From positions 2,108,001 through 2,172,000 of the forward strand of contig NZ_CP145732.1 in assembly GCF_036884845.1 (NCBI RefSeq): a stretch of DNA of 64,000 bases. The letters are read 5' to 3'. Source of the DNA: Pseudomonas sp. MAG733B (GTDB lineage Bacteria > Pseudomonadota > Gammaproteobacteria > Pseudomonadales > Pseudomonadaceae). A program made the position numbers and the translations under genes. Under the pieces are notes generated by a model. The model ran no database searches, had not been told where the DNA came from, and worked only from the letters and a program-made list of their open reading frames with translations. Positions 8,703-18,996 of this stretch are shown piece after piece (position 1 is the first letter of the stretch; the number at the start of each line of letters is the position of its first letter).

Positions 8703-10421
8703 ATGCCGCAGCAATGGCCAGCCGCCGATATCGCCCGCTTGATCCTCGATGGCTTTGACGATTACCGCGAGCATTTTCGCCAGATCACCGACGGCGCTCG
8801 GGCCCGCTTCGAACAGGCCAAGTGGCAGGAGACGCAATCGGCGTCGGCGGCGCGGATCAATCTGTACGAAGAAAAAGTCAGTGAAACCGTGGAGAGACTG
8901 CGCACCGCGTTCGATACCGACACGCTCGACGTCAGCTGCTGGCCGCTGGTCAAAAGCGCCTACATCAGCCTGATCGACCTGCGCTTCGACGATGAACTGT
9001 CCGAGACCTGGTACAACTCGATCTTCTGCGGGCTGTTCAGCCATGACCTGATCAGCGACGGCTGCATGTTCATCCACACCACCCGGCCGAGCCTGCGCCG
9101 GGCCCGCGCTGCACAAACCCGCACCTACAAACCCCAGGGCCAGTTGTCCGGCATGCTCGCGAGCATCTTTGCCGACTACCGCTTCAGCGAGGAATACGCC
9201 GACCTTCCCGGCGACCTGAAACGCCTCGAAGCGCAACTGCGCGAGAACCTGCCGGACTGGGTGTGCAAGGACCCGGAGCTGAGCGTCGAGCTGTTTTCCT
9301 CGGTGCTCTACCGCAACAAGGGCGCGTACCTGGTGGGCCGCATCTACACCGCCGATGAACAATGGCCGCTGGCGATTCCACTGCTGCACCTTGAGGGACG
9401 CGGCATCCAGATCGATGCGCTGATTACCGACGAAGCGGACGTGTCGATCATTTTCTCGTTCACCCGCTCGTATTTCATGGTGGATGTGCCGGTGCCGGCG
9501 GAGTTCATCGGCTTCCTCAAGCGCATCCTGCCGGGCAAGCACATCGCCGAGTTGTACACCTCGATCGGCTTCTACAAGCACGGCAAGTCCGAGTTCTACC
9601 GGGCGCTGATCAATCACCTGGCCAACACCGACGACCAGTTCATCATGGCCCCCGGCGTGCGTGGCATGGTCATGAGCGTGTTTACCCTGCCGGGTTTCAA
9701 CACCGTATTCAAAATCATCAAGGACCGTTTCTCTCCGTCGAAAAACGTCGACCGCGCGACGGTGATCGAGAAATACCGCTTGGTTAAAAGCGTCGACCGC
9801 GTCGGGCGCATGGCCGATACCCAGGAATTCGCCGACTTCCGTTTTCCGCTGAGCAAGTTCGATCCGGCGTGTCTGGAAGAGCTGCTGGAAGTCGCGCCGT
9901 CCACTGTGTCGGTTGAAGGTGATACGGTGCTGATCCGCCACTGCTGGACCGAGCGCCGAATGACGCCGCTGAACCTGTACCTGGAAAACGCCAACGAAGC
10001 GCAGGTGCGCGAAGCCCTTGAAGATTACGGCCTGGCGATCAAGCAACTGGCGGCGGCCAACATTTTTCCCGGCGACATGCTGCTGAAGAACTTCGGCGTC
10101 ACCCGTCACGGTCGCGTGGTGTTCTACGACTACGACGAGATCTGCTTCCTGACCGAAGCCAATTTCCGCCACATCCCGCAACCGCGCACTCCGGAAGACG
10201 AAATGGCGTCCGAACCGTGGTACTCGATTGGACCGCTGGATGTGTTCCCGGAAGAATTTCCGCCGTTCCTGTTTGCCGATTCCGGCCAGCGCAAGCTGTT
10301 CGATCAGTTGCATGGCGAGTTGTACAACGCCGATTACTGGAAGAGCCTGCAGGAAGCGATTCGGGCGGGGAAGGTGATTGATGTGTTTCCGTATCGGCGC
10401 AAGGGGATGGACACCGAGTGA
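8703..10421 (+). CDS. aceK: Isocitrate dehydrogenase kinase/phosphatase
   Basis: The 572-residue protein matches AceK in length and in its characteristic blocks ([62 protein letters not shown]). AceK phosphorylates and inactivates isocitrate dehydrogenase on acetate and dephosphorylates it on other carbon sources, directing carbon to the glyoxylate shunt. Unlike in enteric bacteria it is not in an aceBA operon here but stands alone, as I recall is usual in Pseudomonas. The ATG follows AGAGGT at about the right distance. Confidence 0.96.
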   Translation: MPQQWPAADIARLILDGFDDYREHFRQITDGARARFEQAKWQETQSASAARINLYEEKVSETVERLRTAFDTDTLDVSCWPLVKSAYISLIDLRFDDELSETWYNSIFCGLFSHDLISDGCMFIHTTRPSLRRARAAQTRTYKPQGQLSGMLASIFADYRFSEEYADLPGDLKRLEAQLRENLPDWVCKDPELSVELFSSVLYRNKGAYLVGRIYTADEQWPLAIPLLHLEGRGIQIDALITDEADVSIIFSFTRSYFMVDVPVPAEFIGFLKRILPGKHIAELYTSIGFYKHGKSEFYRALINHLANTDDQFIMAPGVRGMVMSVFTLPGFNTVFKIIKDRFSPSKNVDRATVIEKYRLVKSVDRVGRMADTQEFADFRFPLSKFDPACLEELLEVAPSTVSVEGDTVLIRHCWTERRMTPLNLYLENANEAQVREALEDYGLAIKQLAAANIFPGDMLLKNFGVTRHGRVVFYDYDEICFLTEANFRHIPQPRTPEDEMASEPWYSIGPLDVFPEEFPPFLFADSGQRKLFDQLHGELYNADYWKSLQEAIRAGKVIDVFPYRRKGMDTE

Positions 10422-10434
10422 CATAGTGCGGACA

Positions 10435-10522
10435 ACCACCGACCTGGAGGAGCAAGGCTTGCCCGCGATGGCGCCCGCAAGATCGCTATCGCGGGCAAGC
10501 CTTGCTCCTACAGGTCGGTGGT
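10435..10522. repeat. REP-like doublet with extended palindrome
   Basis: Arms around GGAGCAAGGCTTGCCCGCGA are nearly perfectly inverted, and the flanks ACCACCGACCTG/CAGGTCGGTGGT extend the pairing to about 35 bp per side. It lies between aceK and hrpA and could end aceK transcripts. Confidence 0.85.
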
Positions 10523-10611
10523 GCGCCTGGCATAAGCCAACACTCATTTATGCCGCCAAATCTGCGACAATCCCCGACCTTGCGCCACTAGACGACTGAA
10601 TTGCGTACCCG

Positions 10612-13600
10612 ATGACCGACGAATCGCCCTCCATCGACAAACTGCTGAAAAACCTCGATCACGCCATGCTTGCCGACCGCCACCGGCTGCGGCGGCAGTT
10701 GCTTGAGCTGCGCAAGAAACCCGACGAGGCCAAACTGGCCCAGTGGGTGGCGCGCATGCAGGCGTCCTGCGATCAAGTGCTGGCGCGCAAGGCCAGCCTG
10801 CCGGTGATTCGTTACGACGACAGCCTGCCGATTGCCGCCAAGCGCGACGAAATCAAGAAGGCGCTGGAAAAGCATCAGGTGCTGATCATCGCTGGCGAAA
10901 CCGGTTCGGGTAAAACCACCCAGTTGCCGAAGATCTGCCTGGAAATCGGTCGCGGCCAGCATGGTCTGATCGGCCACACCCAACCACGGCGAATCGCTGC
11001 ACGCAGCGTGGCTGCCCGGGTCGCTGAAGAACTCGGTACGCCGCTGGGCGCGTTGGTCGGCTATCAGGTGCGCTTCGAGGACCAGAGCGATTCCAACACC
11101 CTGATCAAACTGATGACCGACGGCATCTTGCTGGCGGAAACCCAGAACGACCGGTATCTGGAACGCTATGACACGATCATCGTCGACGAAGCCCACGAAC
11201 GCAGCCTCAACATCGACTTCCTGCTCGGCTACCTGAAAACCCTGCTGCCGCGTCGCCCGGACCTGAAAGTCATCATCACCTCGGCGACCATCGATCTGGA
11301 ACGCTTCTCCAAGCATTTCGACGATGCGCCGATTGTCGAAGTCTCCGGTCGCACCTTCCCGGTGGACACCTGGTATCGCCCGCTGACGCTTGAGCAGGAC
11401 GAAGAGGGCAACAGGGTCGAGGACGACCTGACGGTGGATCAGGCGATCCTTGCCACCCTCGACGAAATCGCCGCCTATGAACGCAGCGAACGCCGCAGTC
11501 CCGGTGACGTGCTGGTGTTCCTGCCGGGCGAGCGCGAGATTCGCGATGCAGCGGACATGCTGCGCAAGGCACAGCTCAAACACACCGAGATTCTGCCGTT
11601 GTACGCGCGCTTATCGCCGGCCGAGCAGCAGCGGATTTTCCAGTCACACCCAGGCCGTCGCGTGGTGCTGGCGACCAACGTCGCGGAAACCTCGCTGACC
11701 GTGCCGGGTATCCGCTACGTGATCGACAGTGGCACCGCGCGCATCAGTCGCTACAGCTATCGTGCCAAGGTTCAGCGCCTGCCGATCGAAGCCGTTTCCC
11801 AAGCGAGCGCTAACCAGCGTAAAGGTCGCTGTGGGCGGGTCGAGCCGGGTATCTGCATCCGCCTTTACAGCGAAGAAGATTTTCTTGGGCGTCCGGAATT
11901 CACCGATCCGGAAATCCTGCGTACCAACCTCGCCGCCGTTATTTTGCAGATGCTGCATCTGCGCCTCGGCGAAGTCACCGCGTTCCCGTTTATCGAGCCG
12001 CCTGACGGCAAAGCGATCAGCGACGGTTACAACCTGCTGCAAGAACTCTCGGCGGTGGACCGCAACAGTCAACTGACCCCGCTCGGTCGCCAACTGGCGC
12101 GACTGCCGGTGGACCCGCGCATGGGCCGCATGTTGCTGGAAGCGGCCAAACTGGGCAGCTTGCAGGAAGTGCTGATCGTCGCCAGCGCCATGTCGATCCA
12201 GGACCCGCGCGAGCGTCCGCCGGAGCGTCAGCAAGCGGCGGATCAAGCCCATGCACAATGGAAAGATGCCGACTCGGACTTCGCCGGGCTGGTCAATCTG
12301 TGGCGCGGTTTCGAAGAGCAGCGCCAGGCGCTGACCGCCAGCCCGCTGCGTAACTGGTGCCGCAAGAATTTCCTGAATTATCTGCGCCTGCGCGAATGGC
12401 GTGATTCCCATCGCCAGTTGAGCCTGATCTGCCGCGACATGCAGTTGAGCCTCAACAAAGAGCCGGCGGATTATCCGAAGCTGCACAAAGCGGTACTGGT
12501 CGGCCTGCTCAGCCAGATCGGCCAGAAAACCGAAGACGGCGACTACCTCGGCGCACGTCAGCGGCGCTTCTGGATTCATCCGTCGTCGGGCATCGGCAAG
12601 AAGCGCCCGCAATGGCTGATGACCGCCGAACTGGTGGAAACCACCAAGCTCTATGCGCGCATGGTGGCGAAAATCGATGCCGACTGGATCGAGCCGCTGG
12701 CCGGGCACTTGATCAAGAAAAACCACTTCGAACCCCATTGGGAGAAGAAGCGCGGGCAGGTTGTGGCGTTCGAGCAGATCACCCTGTTTGGCTTGATCGT
12801 GGTCGGTCGCCGGCCAGTGCATTACGGCCCTGTCGACCCGGTGGTGTCGCGCGAACTGTTCATCCGCGAAGGGCTGGTGCGTGGCGAAATCCAATCCAAG
12901 GCGAAGTGCCTGACGGCCAACAAACAACTGCTGGAACAGCTCGACGAACTGGAAGCCAAGGCTCGCCGTCGCGACATCCTCGCCGACGAAGAAACCCTGT
13001 ACGCCTTCTACGACGCACGCTTGCCGGCGGAGATCCACCAGACCGCGACCTTCGACAGTTGGTACCGGATCAACAGCCAGAAAGACCCGCAGTTGTTGAT
13101 CATGCGCGAAGAGGACGTGCTGGCCCGCGAAGCCAGCGAAGTCACTGCCCAGCATTACCCGGACACCTTGCACATCGGCGATCTGGAATTGTCCCTGAGC
13201 TACCACTTCGAACCGAACCATCCGCGCGATGGCGTGACCCTGCGCGTGCCGGCGCCGTTGCTGCCGATGTTGCCGCCGGAGCGCCTGGAATGGCTGGTGC
13301 CGGGTGTCATCGAAGCCAAGTGCATTGCGTTGGTGCGCAACCTGCCCAAGGCCCTGCGCAAGAACTTCGTGCCGGTGCCGGACTTCGTCAAAGCCGCGTT
13401 GCAGCGCATGACCTTTGCCGAGGGCTCGTTGCCCCAAGCCTTGGGCCGCGAGTTGCTGCGCATGACCGGTGCGCGGGTCAGCGATGAAGCCTGGAGTGAG
13501 GCGGCGCAGCAGGTTGAAAGCCATCTGCGGATGAACCTGGAAATCGTCGACGCCCAAGGCAAGTTCCTCGGCGAAGGTCGTGAACTGGCCGAACTGACCG

Positions 13601-14523
13601 CGCGTTTCGCCGAAGCCAGCCAGGCCGCATTGGCCGTGCCGCAAACCGCGAAAAGCCAGCAGCCGGTCGAGCCGAAGGTGTTCGCCGCTGTGGCCGAGAA
13701 AACCCAGCAGAAGATCGCCGGGCTGTCGATGACGGTGTACCCGGCGCTGGTGGAAGAGGGCGGTACGGTCAAGGAAGGACGTTTCTCGACGCCCGCCGAG
13801 GCCGAGTTCCAGCATCGCCGCGCCTTGCAGCGTTTGTTGATGCAGCAATTGGCCGAATCGGCGAAGTTCCTGCGCGGCAAGTTGCCGGGCCTGACCGAGC
13901 TGGGCCTGCTGTACCGCGACATGGGTCGCGTCGATGCGCTGGTGGAAGACATTCTGCTGGCCAGCCTCGACAGCTGCATTCTCGAAGGCGAAGACCCGTT
14001 GCCCCGTGACGGTGCCGGGTTGGCGTCGTTGGCCGAACGCAAGCGTGGCGGCTGGACCGAACATGCTGAACGAGTGGCCAAGCTGACGCTGGAAATCCTC
14101 AAGCTCTGGCACGGCCTGCAAAAACGCTTCAAGGGCAAGATCGATCTGGCGCAAGCCGTGGCCCTGAACGACATCAAGCAGCAACTCAGCCAATTGGTGT
14201 ATCCGGGGTTTGTCCGGGAAACGCCGATGCAGTGGCTCAAGGAGTTGCCGCGTTACCTGAAGGCCATCGAGCAGCGTTTCGAAAAAATCGGCGCCCAAGT
14301 TCAGCGGGATCGGGTCTGGAGTGGTGAATTGTCCGGCTTGTGGACGCAGTACCAGACCCGCGCCAACAAGCACGCCCAGGAAGGCAAGCGCGATCCGCAA
14401 CTGGAGCTGTATCGCTGGTGGCTGGAAGAATACCGGGTGTCGCTGTTCGCCCAGCAATTGGGGACCAAGGTGCCGATCTCCGACAAGCGCTTGAACAAGC
14501 AGTGGACGCAAGTCGAACCATAA
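10612..14523 (+). CDS. hrpA: ATP-dependent RNA helicase HrpA
   Basis: The 1303-residue DEAH-box helicase has Walker A GETGSGKTT at 95-103, DEAH at 192-195 and the ITSATID motif near residue 223. These are followed by the helicase C-terminal domain (VVLATNVAETSLTVPG; SQASANQRKGRCGR), an HA2 winged-helix region and the long C-terminal DUF3418-type extension that marks HrpA. Length matches the family. HrpA remodels RNA and acts in mRNA processing and, in E. coli, in rescue of stalled ribosomes. The ATG overlaps no neighbour and the gene appears to stand alone. Confidence 0.96.
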   Translation: MTDESPSIDKLLKNLDHAMLADRHRLRRQLLELRKKPDEAKLAQWVARMQASCDQVLARKASLPVIRYDDSLPIAAKRDEIKKALEKHQVLIIAGETGSGKTTQLPKICLEIGRGQHGLIGHTQPRRIAARSVAARVAEELGTPLGALVGYQVRFEDQSDSNTLIKLMTDGILLAETQNDRYLERYDTIIVDEAHERSLNIDFLLGYLKTLLPRRPDLKVIITSATIDLERFSKHFDDAPIVEVSGRTFPVDTWYRPLTLEQDEEGNRVEDDLTVDQAILATLDEIAAYERSERRSPGDVLVFLPGEREIRDAADMLRKAQLKHTEILPLYARLSPAEQQRIFQSHPGRRVVLATNVAETSLTVPGIRYVIDSGTARISRYSYRAKVQRLPIEAVSQASANQRKGRCGRVEPGICIRLYSEEDFLGRPEFTDPEILRTNLAAVILQMLHLRLGEVTAFPFIEPPDGKAISDGYNLLQELSAVDRNSQLTPLGRQLARLPVDPRMGRMLLEAAKLGSLQEVLIVASAMSIQDPRERPPERQQAADQAHAQWKDADSDFAGLVNLWRGFEEQRQALTASPLRNWCRKNFLNYLRLREWRDSHRQLSLICRDMQLSLNKEPADYPKLHKAVLVGLLSQIGQKTEDGDYLGARQRRFWIHPSSGIGKKRPQWLMTAELVETTKLYARMVAKIDADWIEPLAGHLIKKNHFEPHWEKKRGQVVAFEQITLFGLIVVGRRPVHYGPVDPVVSRELFIREGLVRGEIQSKAKCLTANKQLLEQLDELEAKARRRDILADEETLYAFYDARLPAEIHQTATFDSWYRINSQKDPQLLIMREEDVLAREASEVTAQHYPDTLHIGDLELSLSYHFEPNHPRDGVTLRVPAPLLPMLPPERLEWLVPGVIEAKCIALVRNLPKALRKNFVPVPDFVKAALQRMTFAEGSLPQALGRELLRMTGARVSDEAWSEAAQQVESHLRMNLEIVDAQGKFLGEGRELAELTARFAEASQAALAVPQTAKSQQPVEPKVFAAVAEKTQQKIAGLSMTVYPALVEEGGTVKEGRFSTPAEAEFQHRRALQRLLMQQLAESAKFLRGKLPGLTELGLLYRDMGRVDALVEDILLASLDSCILEGEDPLPRDGAGLASLAERKRGGWTEHAERVAKLTLEILKLWHGLQKRFKGKIDLAQAVALNDIKQQLSQLVYPGFVRETPMQWLKELPRYLKAIEQRFEKIGAQVQRDRVWSGELSGLWTQYQTRANKHAQEGKRDPQLELYRWWLEEYRVSLFAQQLGTKVPISDKRLNKQWTQVEP

Positions 14524-14829
14524 GCCTGTAGGAGCAAAGCTTGCTCGCGATAGCGATCTCAAGGACGCCATCGCCGGCAAGCCGTGCTCCTACAGGTTTT
14601 GTGTGATGCATTTGGCAAGCGCTTCATCCAGCAAAAAGGCGCCAAAATCCCGTGTTTATGGCAAACTTCGCGCCTATAAACGCCGGCCCCGCGGTTTTGA
14701 GCCTTCTCCGCCGCGGGCAGGTCGGAATAAAGCGATGCCAGGTTTGCGTCCCCCGGATGGGAATAGACCCTTTGTGTGTTGGTACGTCGGTGCCAATGCT
14801 TTCTGCCTGAACAGATTAGAGACACGACC
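14524..14829. other. Gene-free stretch before the KAS III-like gene
   Basis: These 306 bases hold the degenerate REP doublet and the upstream region of the ketoacyl synthase. A GC-rich block near 14680-14725 has inverted CCGCGG/CCGCGG elements. No convincing small ORF or tRNA is visible. Confidence 0.5.
14527..14594. repeat. Degenerate REP doublet
   Basis: An imperfect inverted pair (TGTAGGAGCAAAGCTTGCTC and a diverged partner ending TGCTCCTACA) lies just past the hrpA stop. The arms no longer match fully, which suggests an old copy. Confidence 0.7.
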
Positions 14830-15951
14830 ATGCATAACGTCGTCATCAGTGGCACCGGCCTGTACACCCCGGCCAACAGCATCTCCAACGAAGAGCTGGT
14901 GCAGTCTTTCAATGCCTATGTGGCGCAATTCAACGCCGATAACGCCGACGCCATCGCGAGCGGTGAAGTCGAAGCATTGACCGAATCCAGCGCAGCGTTC
15001 ATCGAAAAAGCGTCCGGCATCAAGAGCCGCTTTGTCATGGACAAGGAAGGCATCCTCGACCCGCAACGCATGGCGCCACGCCTGCCGGAGCGCTCGAACG
15101 ACGAGTGGTCGGTGCTGTGCCAGATGGCGATCGGCGCTGCCGAACAAGCCTTGCAACGCGCCGGCAAGACCGCTGCGGACATCGACGGCGTGATCGTCGC
15201 CTGCTCCAACCTGCAACGCGCCTACCCGGCGATTGCCATCGAAGTTCAGGAAGCGCTGGGCATCCAGGGTTTCGGTTTTGACATGAACGTGGCCTGTTCC
15301 TCGGCGACCTTCGGCATCCAGACCGCCGCCAACAGCATCCAGCTGGGCCAGGCCCGGGCGATCCTGATGGTCAACCCGGAAGTCTGCACCGGTCACCTGA
15401 ACTTCCGCGACCGCGACAGCCACTTCATCTTCGGCGATGCGGCCACCGCCGTGATCATCGAACGTGCTGACCTGGCCACGTCCAAGTACCAGTTCGACAT
15501 CGTCAGCACCAAACTGCTGACCAAGTTCTCCAACAACATCCGCAACAACTTCGGTTTCCTCAACCGCGCTGCGGAAGAGGGCATCGGTGCCAAAGACAAG
15601 CTGTTCGTGCAGGAAGGCCGCAAGGTGTTCAAGGAAGTCTGCCCGATGGTGGCCGAGCTGATCGGTGAGCATCTGCAAGAAAACCAGCTCAACGTCAGCG
15701 ACGTGAAGCGTTTCTGGCTGCACCAGGCCAACCTCAGCATGAATCACCTGATCGTCAAGAAACTGCTCGGTCGCGACGCCACCGAACACGAAGCGCCGGT
15801 GATTCTCGACACTTACGCCAACACCAGCTCCGCCGGTTCGGTGATTTCGTTCCACAAGAACCAGGACGACCTGCCTGCCGGTTCGCTGGCGGTACTGAGT
15901 TCGTTCGGCGCCGGTTACTCGATCGGTAGCGTGATTCTGCGCAAGCGCTGA
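14830..15951 (+). CDS. Beta-ketoacyl-ACP synthase III-like condensing enzyme (PA3286-like)
   Basis: The 373-residue thiolase-fold enzyme has the FabH-type triad C156 (NVACSSATFG), H298 (WLHQANLSMN) and N331 (TYANTSSAG), plus the ending SFGAGYSIGSVIL. It is longer than housekeeping FabH (about 320 residues) through an N-terminal insert at residues 25-60. From memory, P. aeruginosa PA3286 has this form and lies near hrpA; that enzyme condenses octanoyl-CoA from beta-oxidation with malonyl-ACP, shunting degraded fatty acids into synthesis. The same role is inferred here. The ATG is preceded by a weak GAGA element. Transcribed alone. Confidence 0.85.
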   Translation: MHNVVISGTGLYTPANSISNEELVQSFNAYVAQFNADNADAIASGEVEALTESSAAFIEKASGIKSRFVMDKEGILDPQRMAPRLPERSNDEWSVLCQMAIGAAEQALQRAGKTAADIDGVIVACSNLQRAYPAIAIEVQEALGIQGFGFDMNVACSSATFGIQTAANSIQLGQARAILMVNPEVCTGHLNFRDRDSHFIFGDAATAVIIERADLATSKYQFDIVSTKLLTKFSNNIRNNFGFLNRAAEEGIGAKDKLFVQEGRKVFKEVCPMVAELIGEHLQENQLNVSDVKRFWLHQANLSMNHLIVKKLLGRDATEHEAPVILDTYANTSSAGSVISFHKNQDDLPAGSLAVLSSFGAGYSIGSVILRKR

Positions 15952-15973
15952 GTTAGCCGCTCAGCCGTTAACC

Positions 15974-16063
15974 TGTGGGAGCGGGCTTACTCGCGAAAGG
16001 GGTGTATCAGGCAACATTAATGTCGCCTGACACTCCCTCTTCGCGAGCAAGCCCGCTCCCACA
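15974..16063. repeat. REP doublet between convergent genes
   Basis: Inverted copies at about 15974-15997 and 16040-16063 sit between the ketoacyl synthase and the sensor kinase. The left arm has one A in place of G (GGGCTTACTCGCGA). Confidence 0.9.
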
Positions 16064-16080
16064 TTTGGTCGATGTAGGGC

Positions 16081-17130
16081 TCAGGTTCGCGGCAAATGAA
16101 TGATCGCGGTCAGCCCGCCACCGGGCGTTTCTTCCAGACTCAATTGTCCGCCCAGACGTTCAGCCGCTTCACGAGCAATGGTCATCCCCAGACCAACGCC
16201 CCCCGAATTTCGATTACGCGAACCTTCCAGACGGAAGAACGGTTCAAACACCGCTTCGCGTTGTTCCGCCGCGATCCCCGGTCCGTGGTCGATGACCCGG
16301 ATGATCAATTGTTCACGATGGTCTTCCAGCGTTATGAGCGCCTGTCCGGCATAGCGCAAGGCATTGTCCAGCAGGTTGTTGACGCAGGAGCGCAACGCCA
16401 TCGGTTGCACTTGCAGCGGCGCACAATGGCCGCTGGCCTGAACATCGGCGCCCTGGTCCTGGGCGTTTTCGCTCAGCGACTCGACCAGTGCCTGCACATC
16501 CATCCATTGCGGCGCCTCGCTGGTGCGTTGCTCGTGCAGATAGGTGAGGGTGGCGTCGAGCATGCTGATCATGTCGTCCAGATCCTGGCGCATTTGGCTT
16601 TGCAGTTTGTCGTCGTCGATCTGTTCCAGCCGCAGCTTCAACCGTGACAGCGGCGTGCGCAGGTCGTGGGACACCGCGCCGAGCATTCGTGAGCGTTGCT
16701 TGACCTGCTCGATGATTCGGCGCTGCATTTTGTTGAAAGTATGCGCCGCTTGCCGTGCTTCCCGCGGGCCGGATTCATCCAGTGGCGGACTGTCGAGGTT
16801 TTCACTCAGTCGTTCGGCGGCGTCGCTCAGGCGCTGGATCGGCCGGCTCAGCAGTTTGGCGCCGTACCAGGCCGCGATGATCAGCGAGATTAATTGAAAG
16901 GTCAGCGGCACTACCGGTCCGCCAAACCACGGCCGTGGCGGACGATTTTTGAATCGCGGGTCCACTGGCGGAGACTGTCCGTCGAACTCTTCGGAAAACT
17001 CTGGTGGCGGCGGAGGCGGTGGTGGGCCGTAATAGTGAAACCAGGCAAACGCCAGCAGGTGCGCCAGGATAATCGCCACCAACAGCACGCCAAACAGGCG
17101 GCCAAACAGCGTATCGAAGCGCCCGCGCAT
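16081..17130 (-). CDS. Two-component sensor histidine kinase, EnvZ-like
   Basis: The 349-residue kinase has TM1 (about 12-32), a short proline-rich periplasmic segment with eight consecutive prolines (36-43), TM2 (about 73-94) and a HAMP linker. The phosphoacceptor is H155 in AVSHDLRTPLSRLK, and the ATP-binding domain shows NNLLDNALRYA, DHGPGI and GGVGLGMTI. The tiny periplasmic loop leaves little room for a ligand domain, so it may sense membrane state, pH or metals, or work through a partner. Its ATG shares one base with the regulator's stop (TGATG), showing a coupled pair. The signal is unknown. Confidence 0.94.
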   Translation of the reverse strand: MRGRFDTLFGRLFGVLLVAIILAHLLAFAWFHYYGPPPPPPPPEFSEEFDGQSPPVDPRFKNRPPRPWFGGPVVPLTFQLISLIIAAWYGAKLLSRPIQRLSDAAERLSENLDSPPLDESGPREARQAAHTFNKMQRRIIEQVKQRSRMLGAVSHDLRTPLSRLKLRLEQIDDDKLQSQMRQDLDDMISMLDATLTYLHEQRTSEAPQWMDVQALVESLSENAQDQGADVQASGHCAPLQVQPMALRSCVNNLLDNALRYAGQALITLEDHREQLIIRVIDHGPGIAAEQREAVFEPFFRLEGSRNRNSGGVGLGMTIAREAAERLGGQLSLEETPGGGLTAIIHLPRT

Positions 17131-17900
17131 CAGCCGATGTCTCGCGCATCGAAAAGGTAGCCTTCACCTCTTACGGTTTTGATCAGTTGTGGCGCTTTCG
17201 GATCGTCACCGAGTTTCTGCCGCAAGCGCGACACCAGCAGGTCGATGCTGCGATCGAAGGCTTCGATCGAGCGACCGCGGGCAGCGTCCAGCAATTGTTC
17301 GCGGCTCAACACCCGACGTGGACGCTCGATGAACACCCAGAGCAGGCGGAATTCGGCATTGGACAGCGGCACCACCAGGCCATCGGCGGCGATCAACTGG
17401 CGCAGCACGCTGTTCAGGCGCCAGTTGTCGAAACGGATGTTTGCCCGTTGTTCGCTGCGGTCATCACGCACCCGGCGCAGGATGGTCTGGATACGCGCCA
17501 CCAGTTCCCGTGGCTCGAACGGCTTGGCCATGTAGTCGTCGGCGCCCAGTTCCAGGCCGATGATCCGGTCGGTGGGTTCGCAGCGGGCGGTGAGCATCAG
17601 GATCGGGATGTCCGACTCGGCACGCAGCCAGCGGCACAGCGACAGGCCGTCTTCGCCGGGCAGCATCAGGTCGAGCACCACCACGTCGAAATGCTCCGCT
17701 TGCATGGCCTGGCGCATGGCGGCGCCATCCGTGACGCCGCTGGCGTGAATGTTGAACCGGGCCAGGTAGTCGATCATCAATTCGCGGATCGGGACGTCAT
17801 CGTCGACGATCAGGGCGCGAATGTTCCAGCGTTTGTCGTCGCCGAGCGCTTTTTGATCGTCGTTCGCGGGAGCTTGGGTGTTGTGCATGCGTGCGTTCAT
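17130..17900 (-). CDS. OmpR-family response regulator
   Basis: The receiver domain has acidic residues in IVDDD, the phosphoacceptor D77 in VVLDLMLPG, the switch LTAR and the K in YMAKPFEPREL. The C-terminal winged helix (NAEFRLLWVF...DRSIDLLVSRLRQKLGDD...IKTVRGEGYLF) is OmpR/PhoB type. The start is uncertain: ATG at 17900 (256 residues) or 17888 both fit; in-frame starts further upstream add unlike sequence, and none has a good Shine-Dalgarno. It is the first gene of the pair with the histidine kinase. Targets are not visible from the sequence. Confidence 0.92.
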   Translation of the reverse strand: MNARMHNTQAPANDDQKALGDDKRWNIRALIVDDDVPIRELMIDYLARFNIHASGVTDGAAMRQAMQAEHFDVVVLDLMLPGEDGLSLCRWLRAESDIPILMLTARCEPTDRIIGLELGADDYMAKPFEPRELVARIQTILRRVRDDRSEQRANIRFDNWRLNSVLRQLIAADGLVVPLSNAEFRLLWVFIERPRRVLSREQLLDAARGRSIEAFDRSIDLLVSRLRQKLGDDPKAPQLIKTVRGEGYLFDARDIG

Positions 17901-18183
17901 CTGCCAGGTAGCTGCCAACCACAAAGATGGGCTGCGAGGTTGTGGTTTCAGCATAGGCGTCCGGCCCGGGGGCGGGAAGTGCTGTTGTAAGGACGTATTG
18001 CGGGTGGCGAGGGTAGCGGGCGAGGGTGTTGTGGGCGTGTCGGGAATGTACCGAACTCGACACAATTGCCGCAAAGGCTAGTCTTGCCTGAGCGTTATCG
18101 ACGATTTACCGATCATCGGGTCCCGCAGCGCCCTTGGTTCCGCTACAATGCGCGCCGATTTCGACTTGCCTGAGAGCCCACTC

Positions 18184-18882
18184 ATGTCCGCCTGCCAGAC
18201 TCCCATCATCGTCGCCCTGGATTTCCCCACCCGTGACGCCGCACTGAAGCTGGCCGATCAGTTGGACCCGAAGCTGTGCCGGGTCAAAGTCGGTAAAGAA
18301 CTCTTCACCAGCTGCGCCTCGGAAATCGTCGGCACCTTGCGCGACAAGGGGTTCGAAGTGTTCCTGGACCTCAAGTTCCACGACATTCCGAACACCACCG
18401 CCATGGCCGTGAAAGCGGCAGCAGAGATGGGCGTGTGGATGGTCAACGTGCACTGCTCCGGTGGCCTGCGCATGATGGCGGCCTGCCGTGAAGTGCTGGA
18501 CAAGCGCAGCGGCCCGCAGCCTTTGCTGATCGGCGTGACCGTGCTGACCAGCATGGAACGTGAGGATCTGGCAGGTATCGGCCTGGACATCGAGCCGCAG
18601 GAGCAGGTGCTGCGCCTGGCCGCACTGGCGGAAAAAGCCGGGATGGATGGTCTGGTGTGCTCGGCCCTGGAAGCCCAGGCCCTGAAATCGGCGCACCCGT
18701 CGCTGCAACTGGTGACCCCGGGGATTCGTCCGGCGGGCAGCGCCCAGGACGACCAACGTCGCATCCTGACCCCACGTCAGGCGCTGGACGCCGGTTCCGA
18801 TTATCTGGTAATCGGCCGTCCGATCAGCCAGGCGGCCGATCCGGCCAAGGCGTTGGCTTCGGTGGTGGCCGAACTGGCGTAA
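18184..18882 (+). CDS. pyrF: Orotidine 5'-phosphate decarboxylase
   Basis: The 232-residue protein has the class I OMP decarboxylase signature [11 protein letters not shown] (catalytic K and D residues), the early substrate contact ALDF and the late phosphate loop TPGIRP with IGRPIS. It makes UMP in the last step of pyrimidine synthesis. The ATG at 18184 gives the family N-terminus; an in-frame ATG at 18148 overlaps the probable -10 TACAAT at 18144-18149 and is rejected. It is divergent from the two-component pair. Confidence 0.97.
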   Translation: MSACQTPIIVALDFPTRDAALKLADQLDPKLCRVKVGKELFTSCASEIVGTLRDKGFEVFLDLKFHDIPNTTAMAVKAAAEMGVWMVNVHCSGGLRMMAACREVLDKRSGPQPLLIGVTVLTSMEREDLAGIGLDIEPQEQVLRLAALAEKAGMDGLVCSALEAQALKSAHPSLQLVTPGIRPAGSAQDDQRRILTPRQALDAGSDYLVIGRPISQAADPAKALASVVAELA

Positions 18883-18895
18883 ACACCGCTAAACC

Positions 18896-18985
18896 TGTAG
18901 GAGCGAGCCTGCTCGCGATGAGGGCGCATCAGTCGACATCAATGTTGGCTGATCTACCGCAATCGCGAGCAGGCTCGCTCCTACA
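18896..18985. repeat. REP doublet, core GGAGCGAGCCTGCTCGCGA
   Basis: Inverted copies at the two ends of 18896-18985 lie between pyrF and the convergent reductase gene. Confidence 0.9.
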
Positions 18986-18996
18986 TTGGTTTGGTG

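Noticed and set aside
8670..10547. A 625-codon open frame opposite aceK
   Set aside because: Antisense shadow of aceK, running into the REP doublet.
11644..14580. A 978-codon open frame on the minus strand opposite hrpA
   Set aside because: High-GC shadow of hrpA; product is histidine/glutamine/arginine-rich without motif or ribosome binding site.
16081..17900. The two-component pair as the receptor for the CqsA signal
   Set aside because: The kinase has two membrane segments and a 40-residue loop, unlike the six-helix CqsS/LqsS sensors, and lies far from cqsA.
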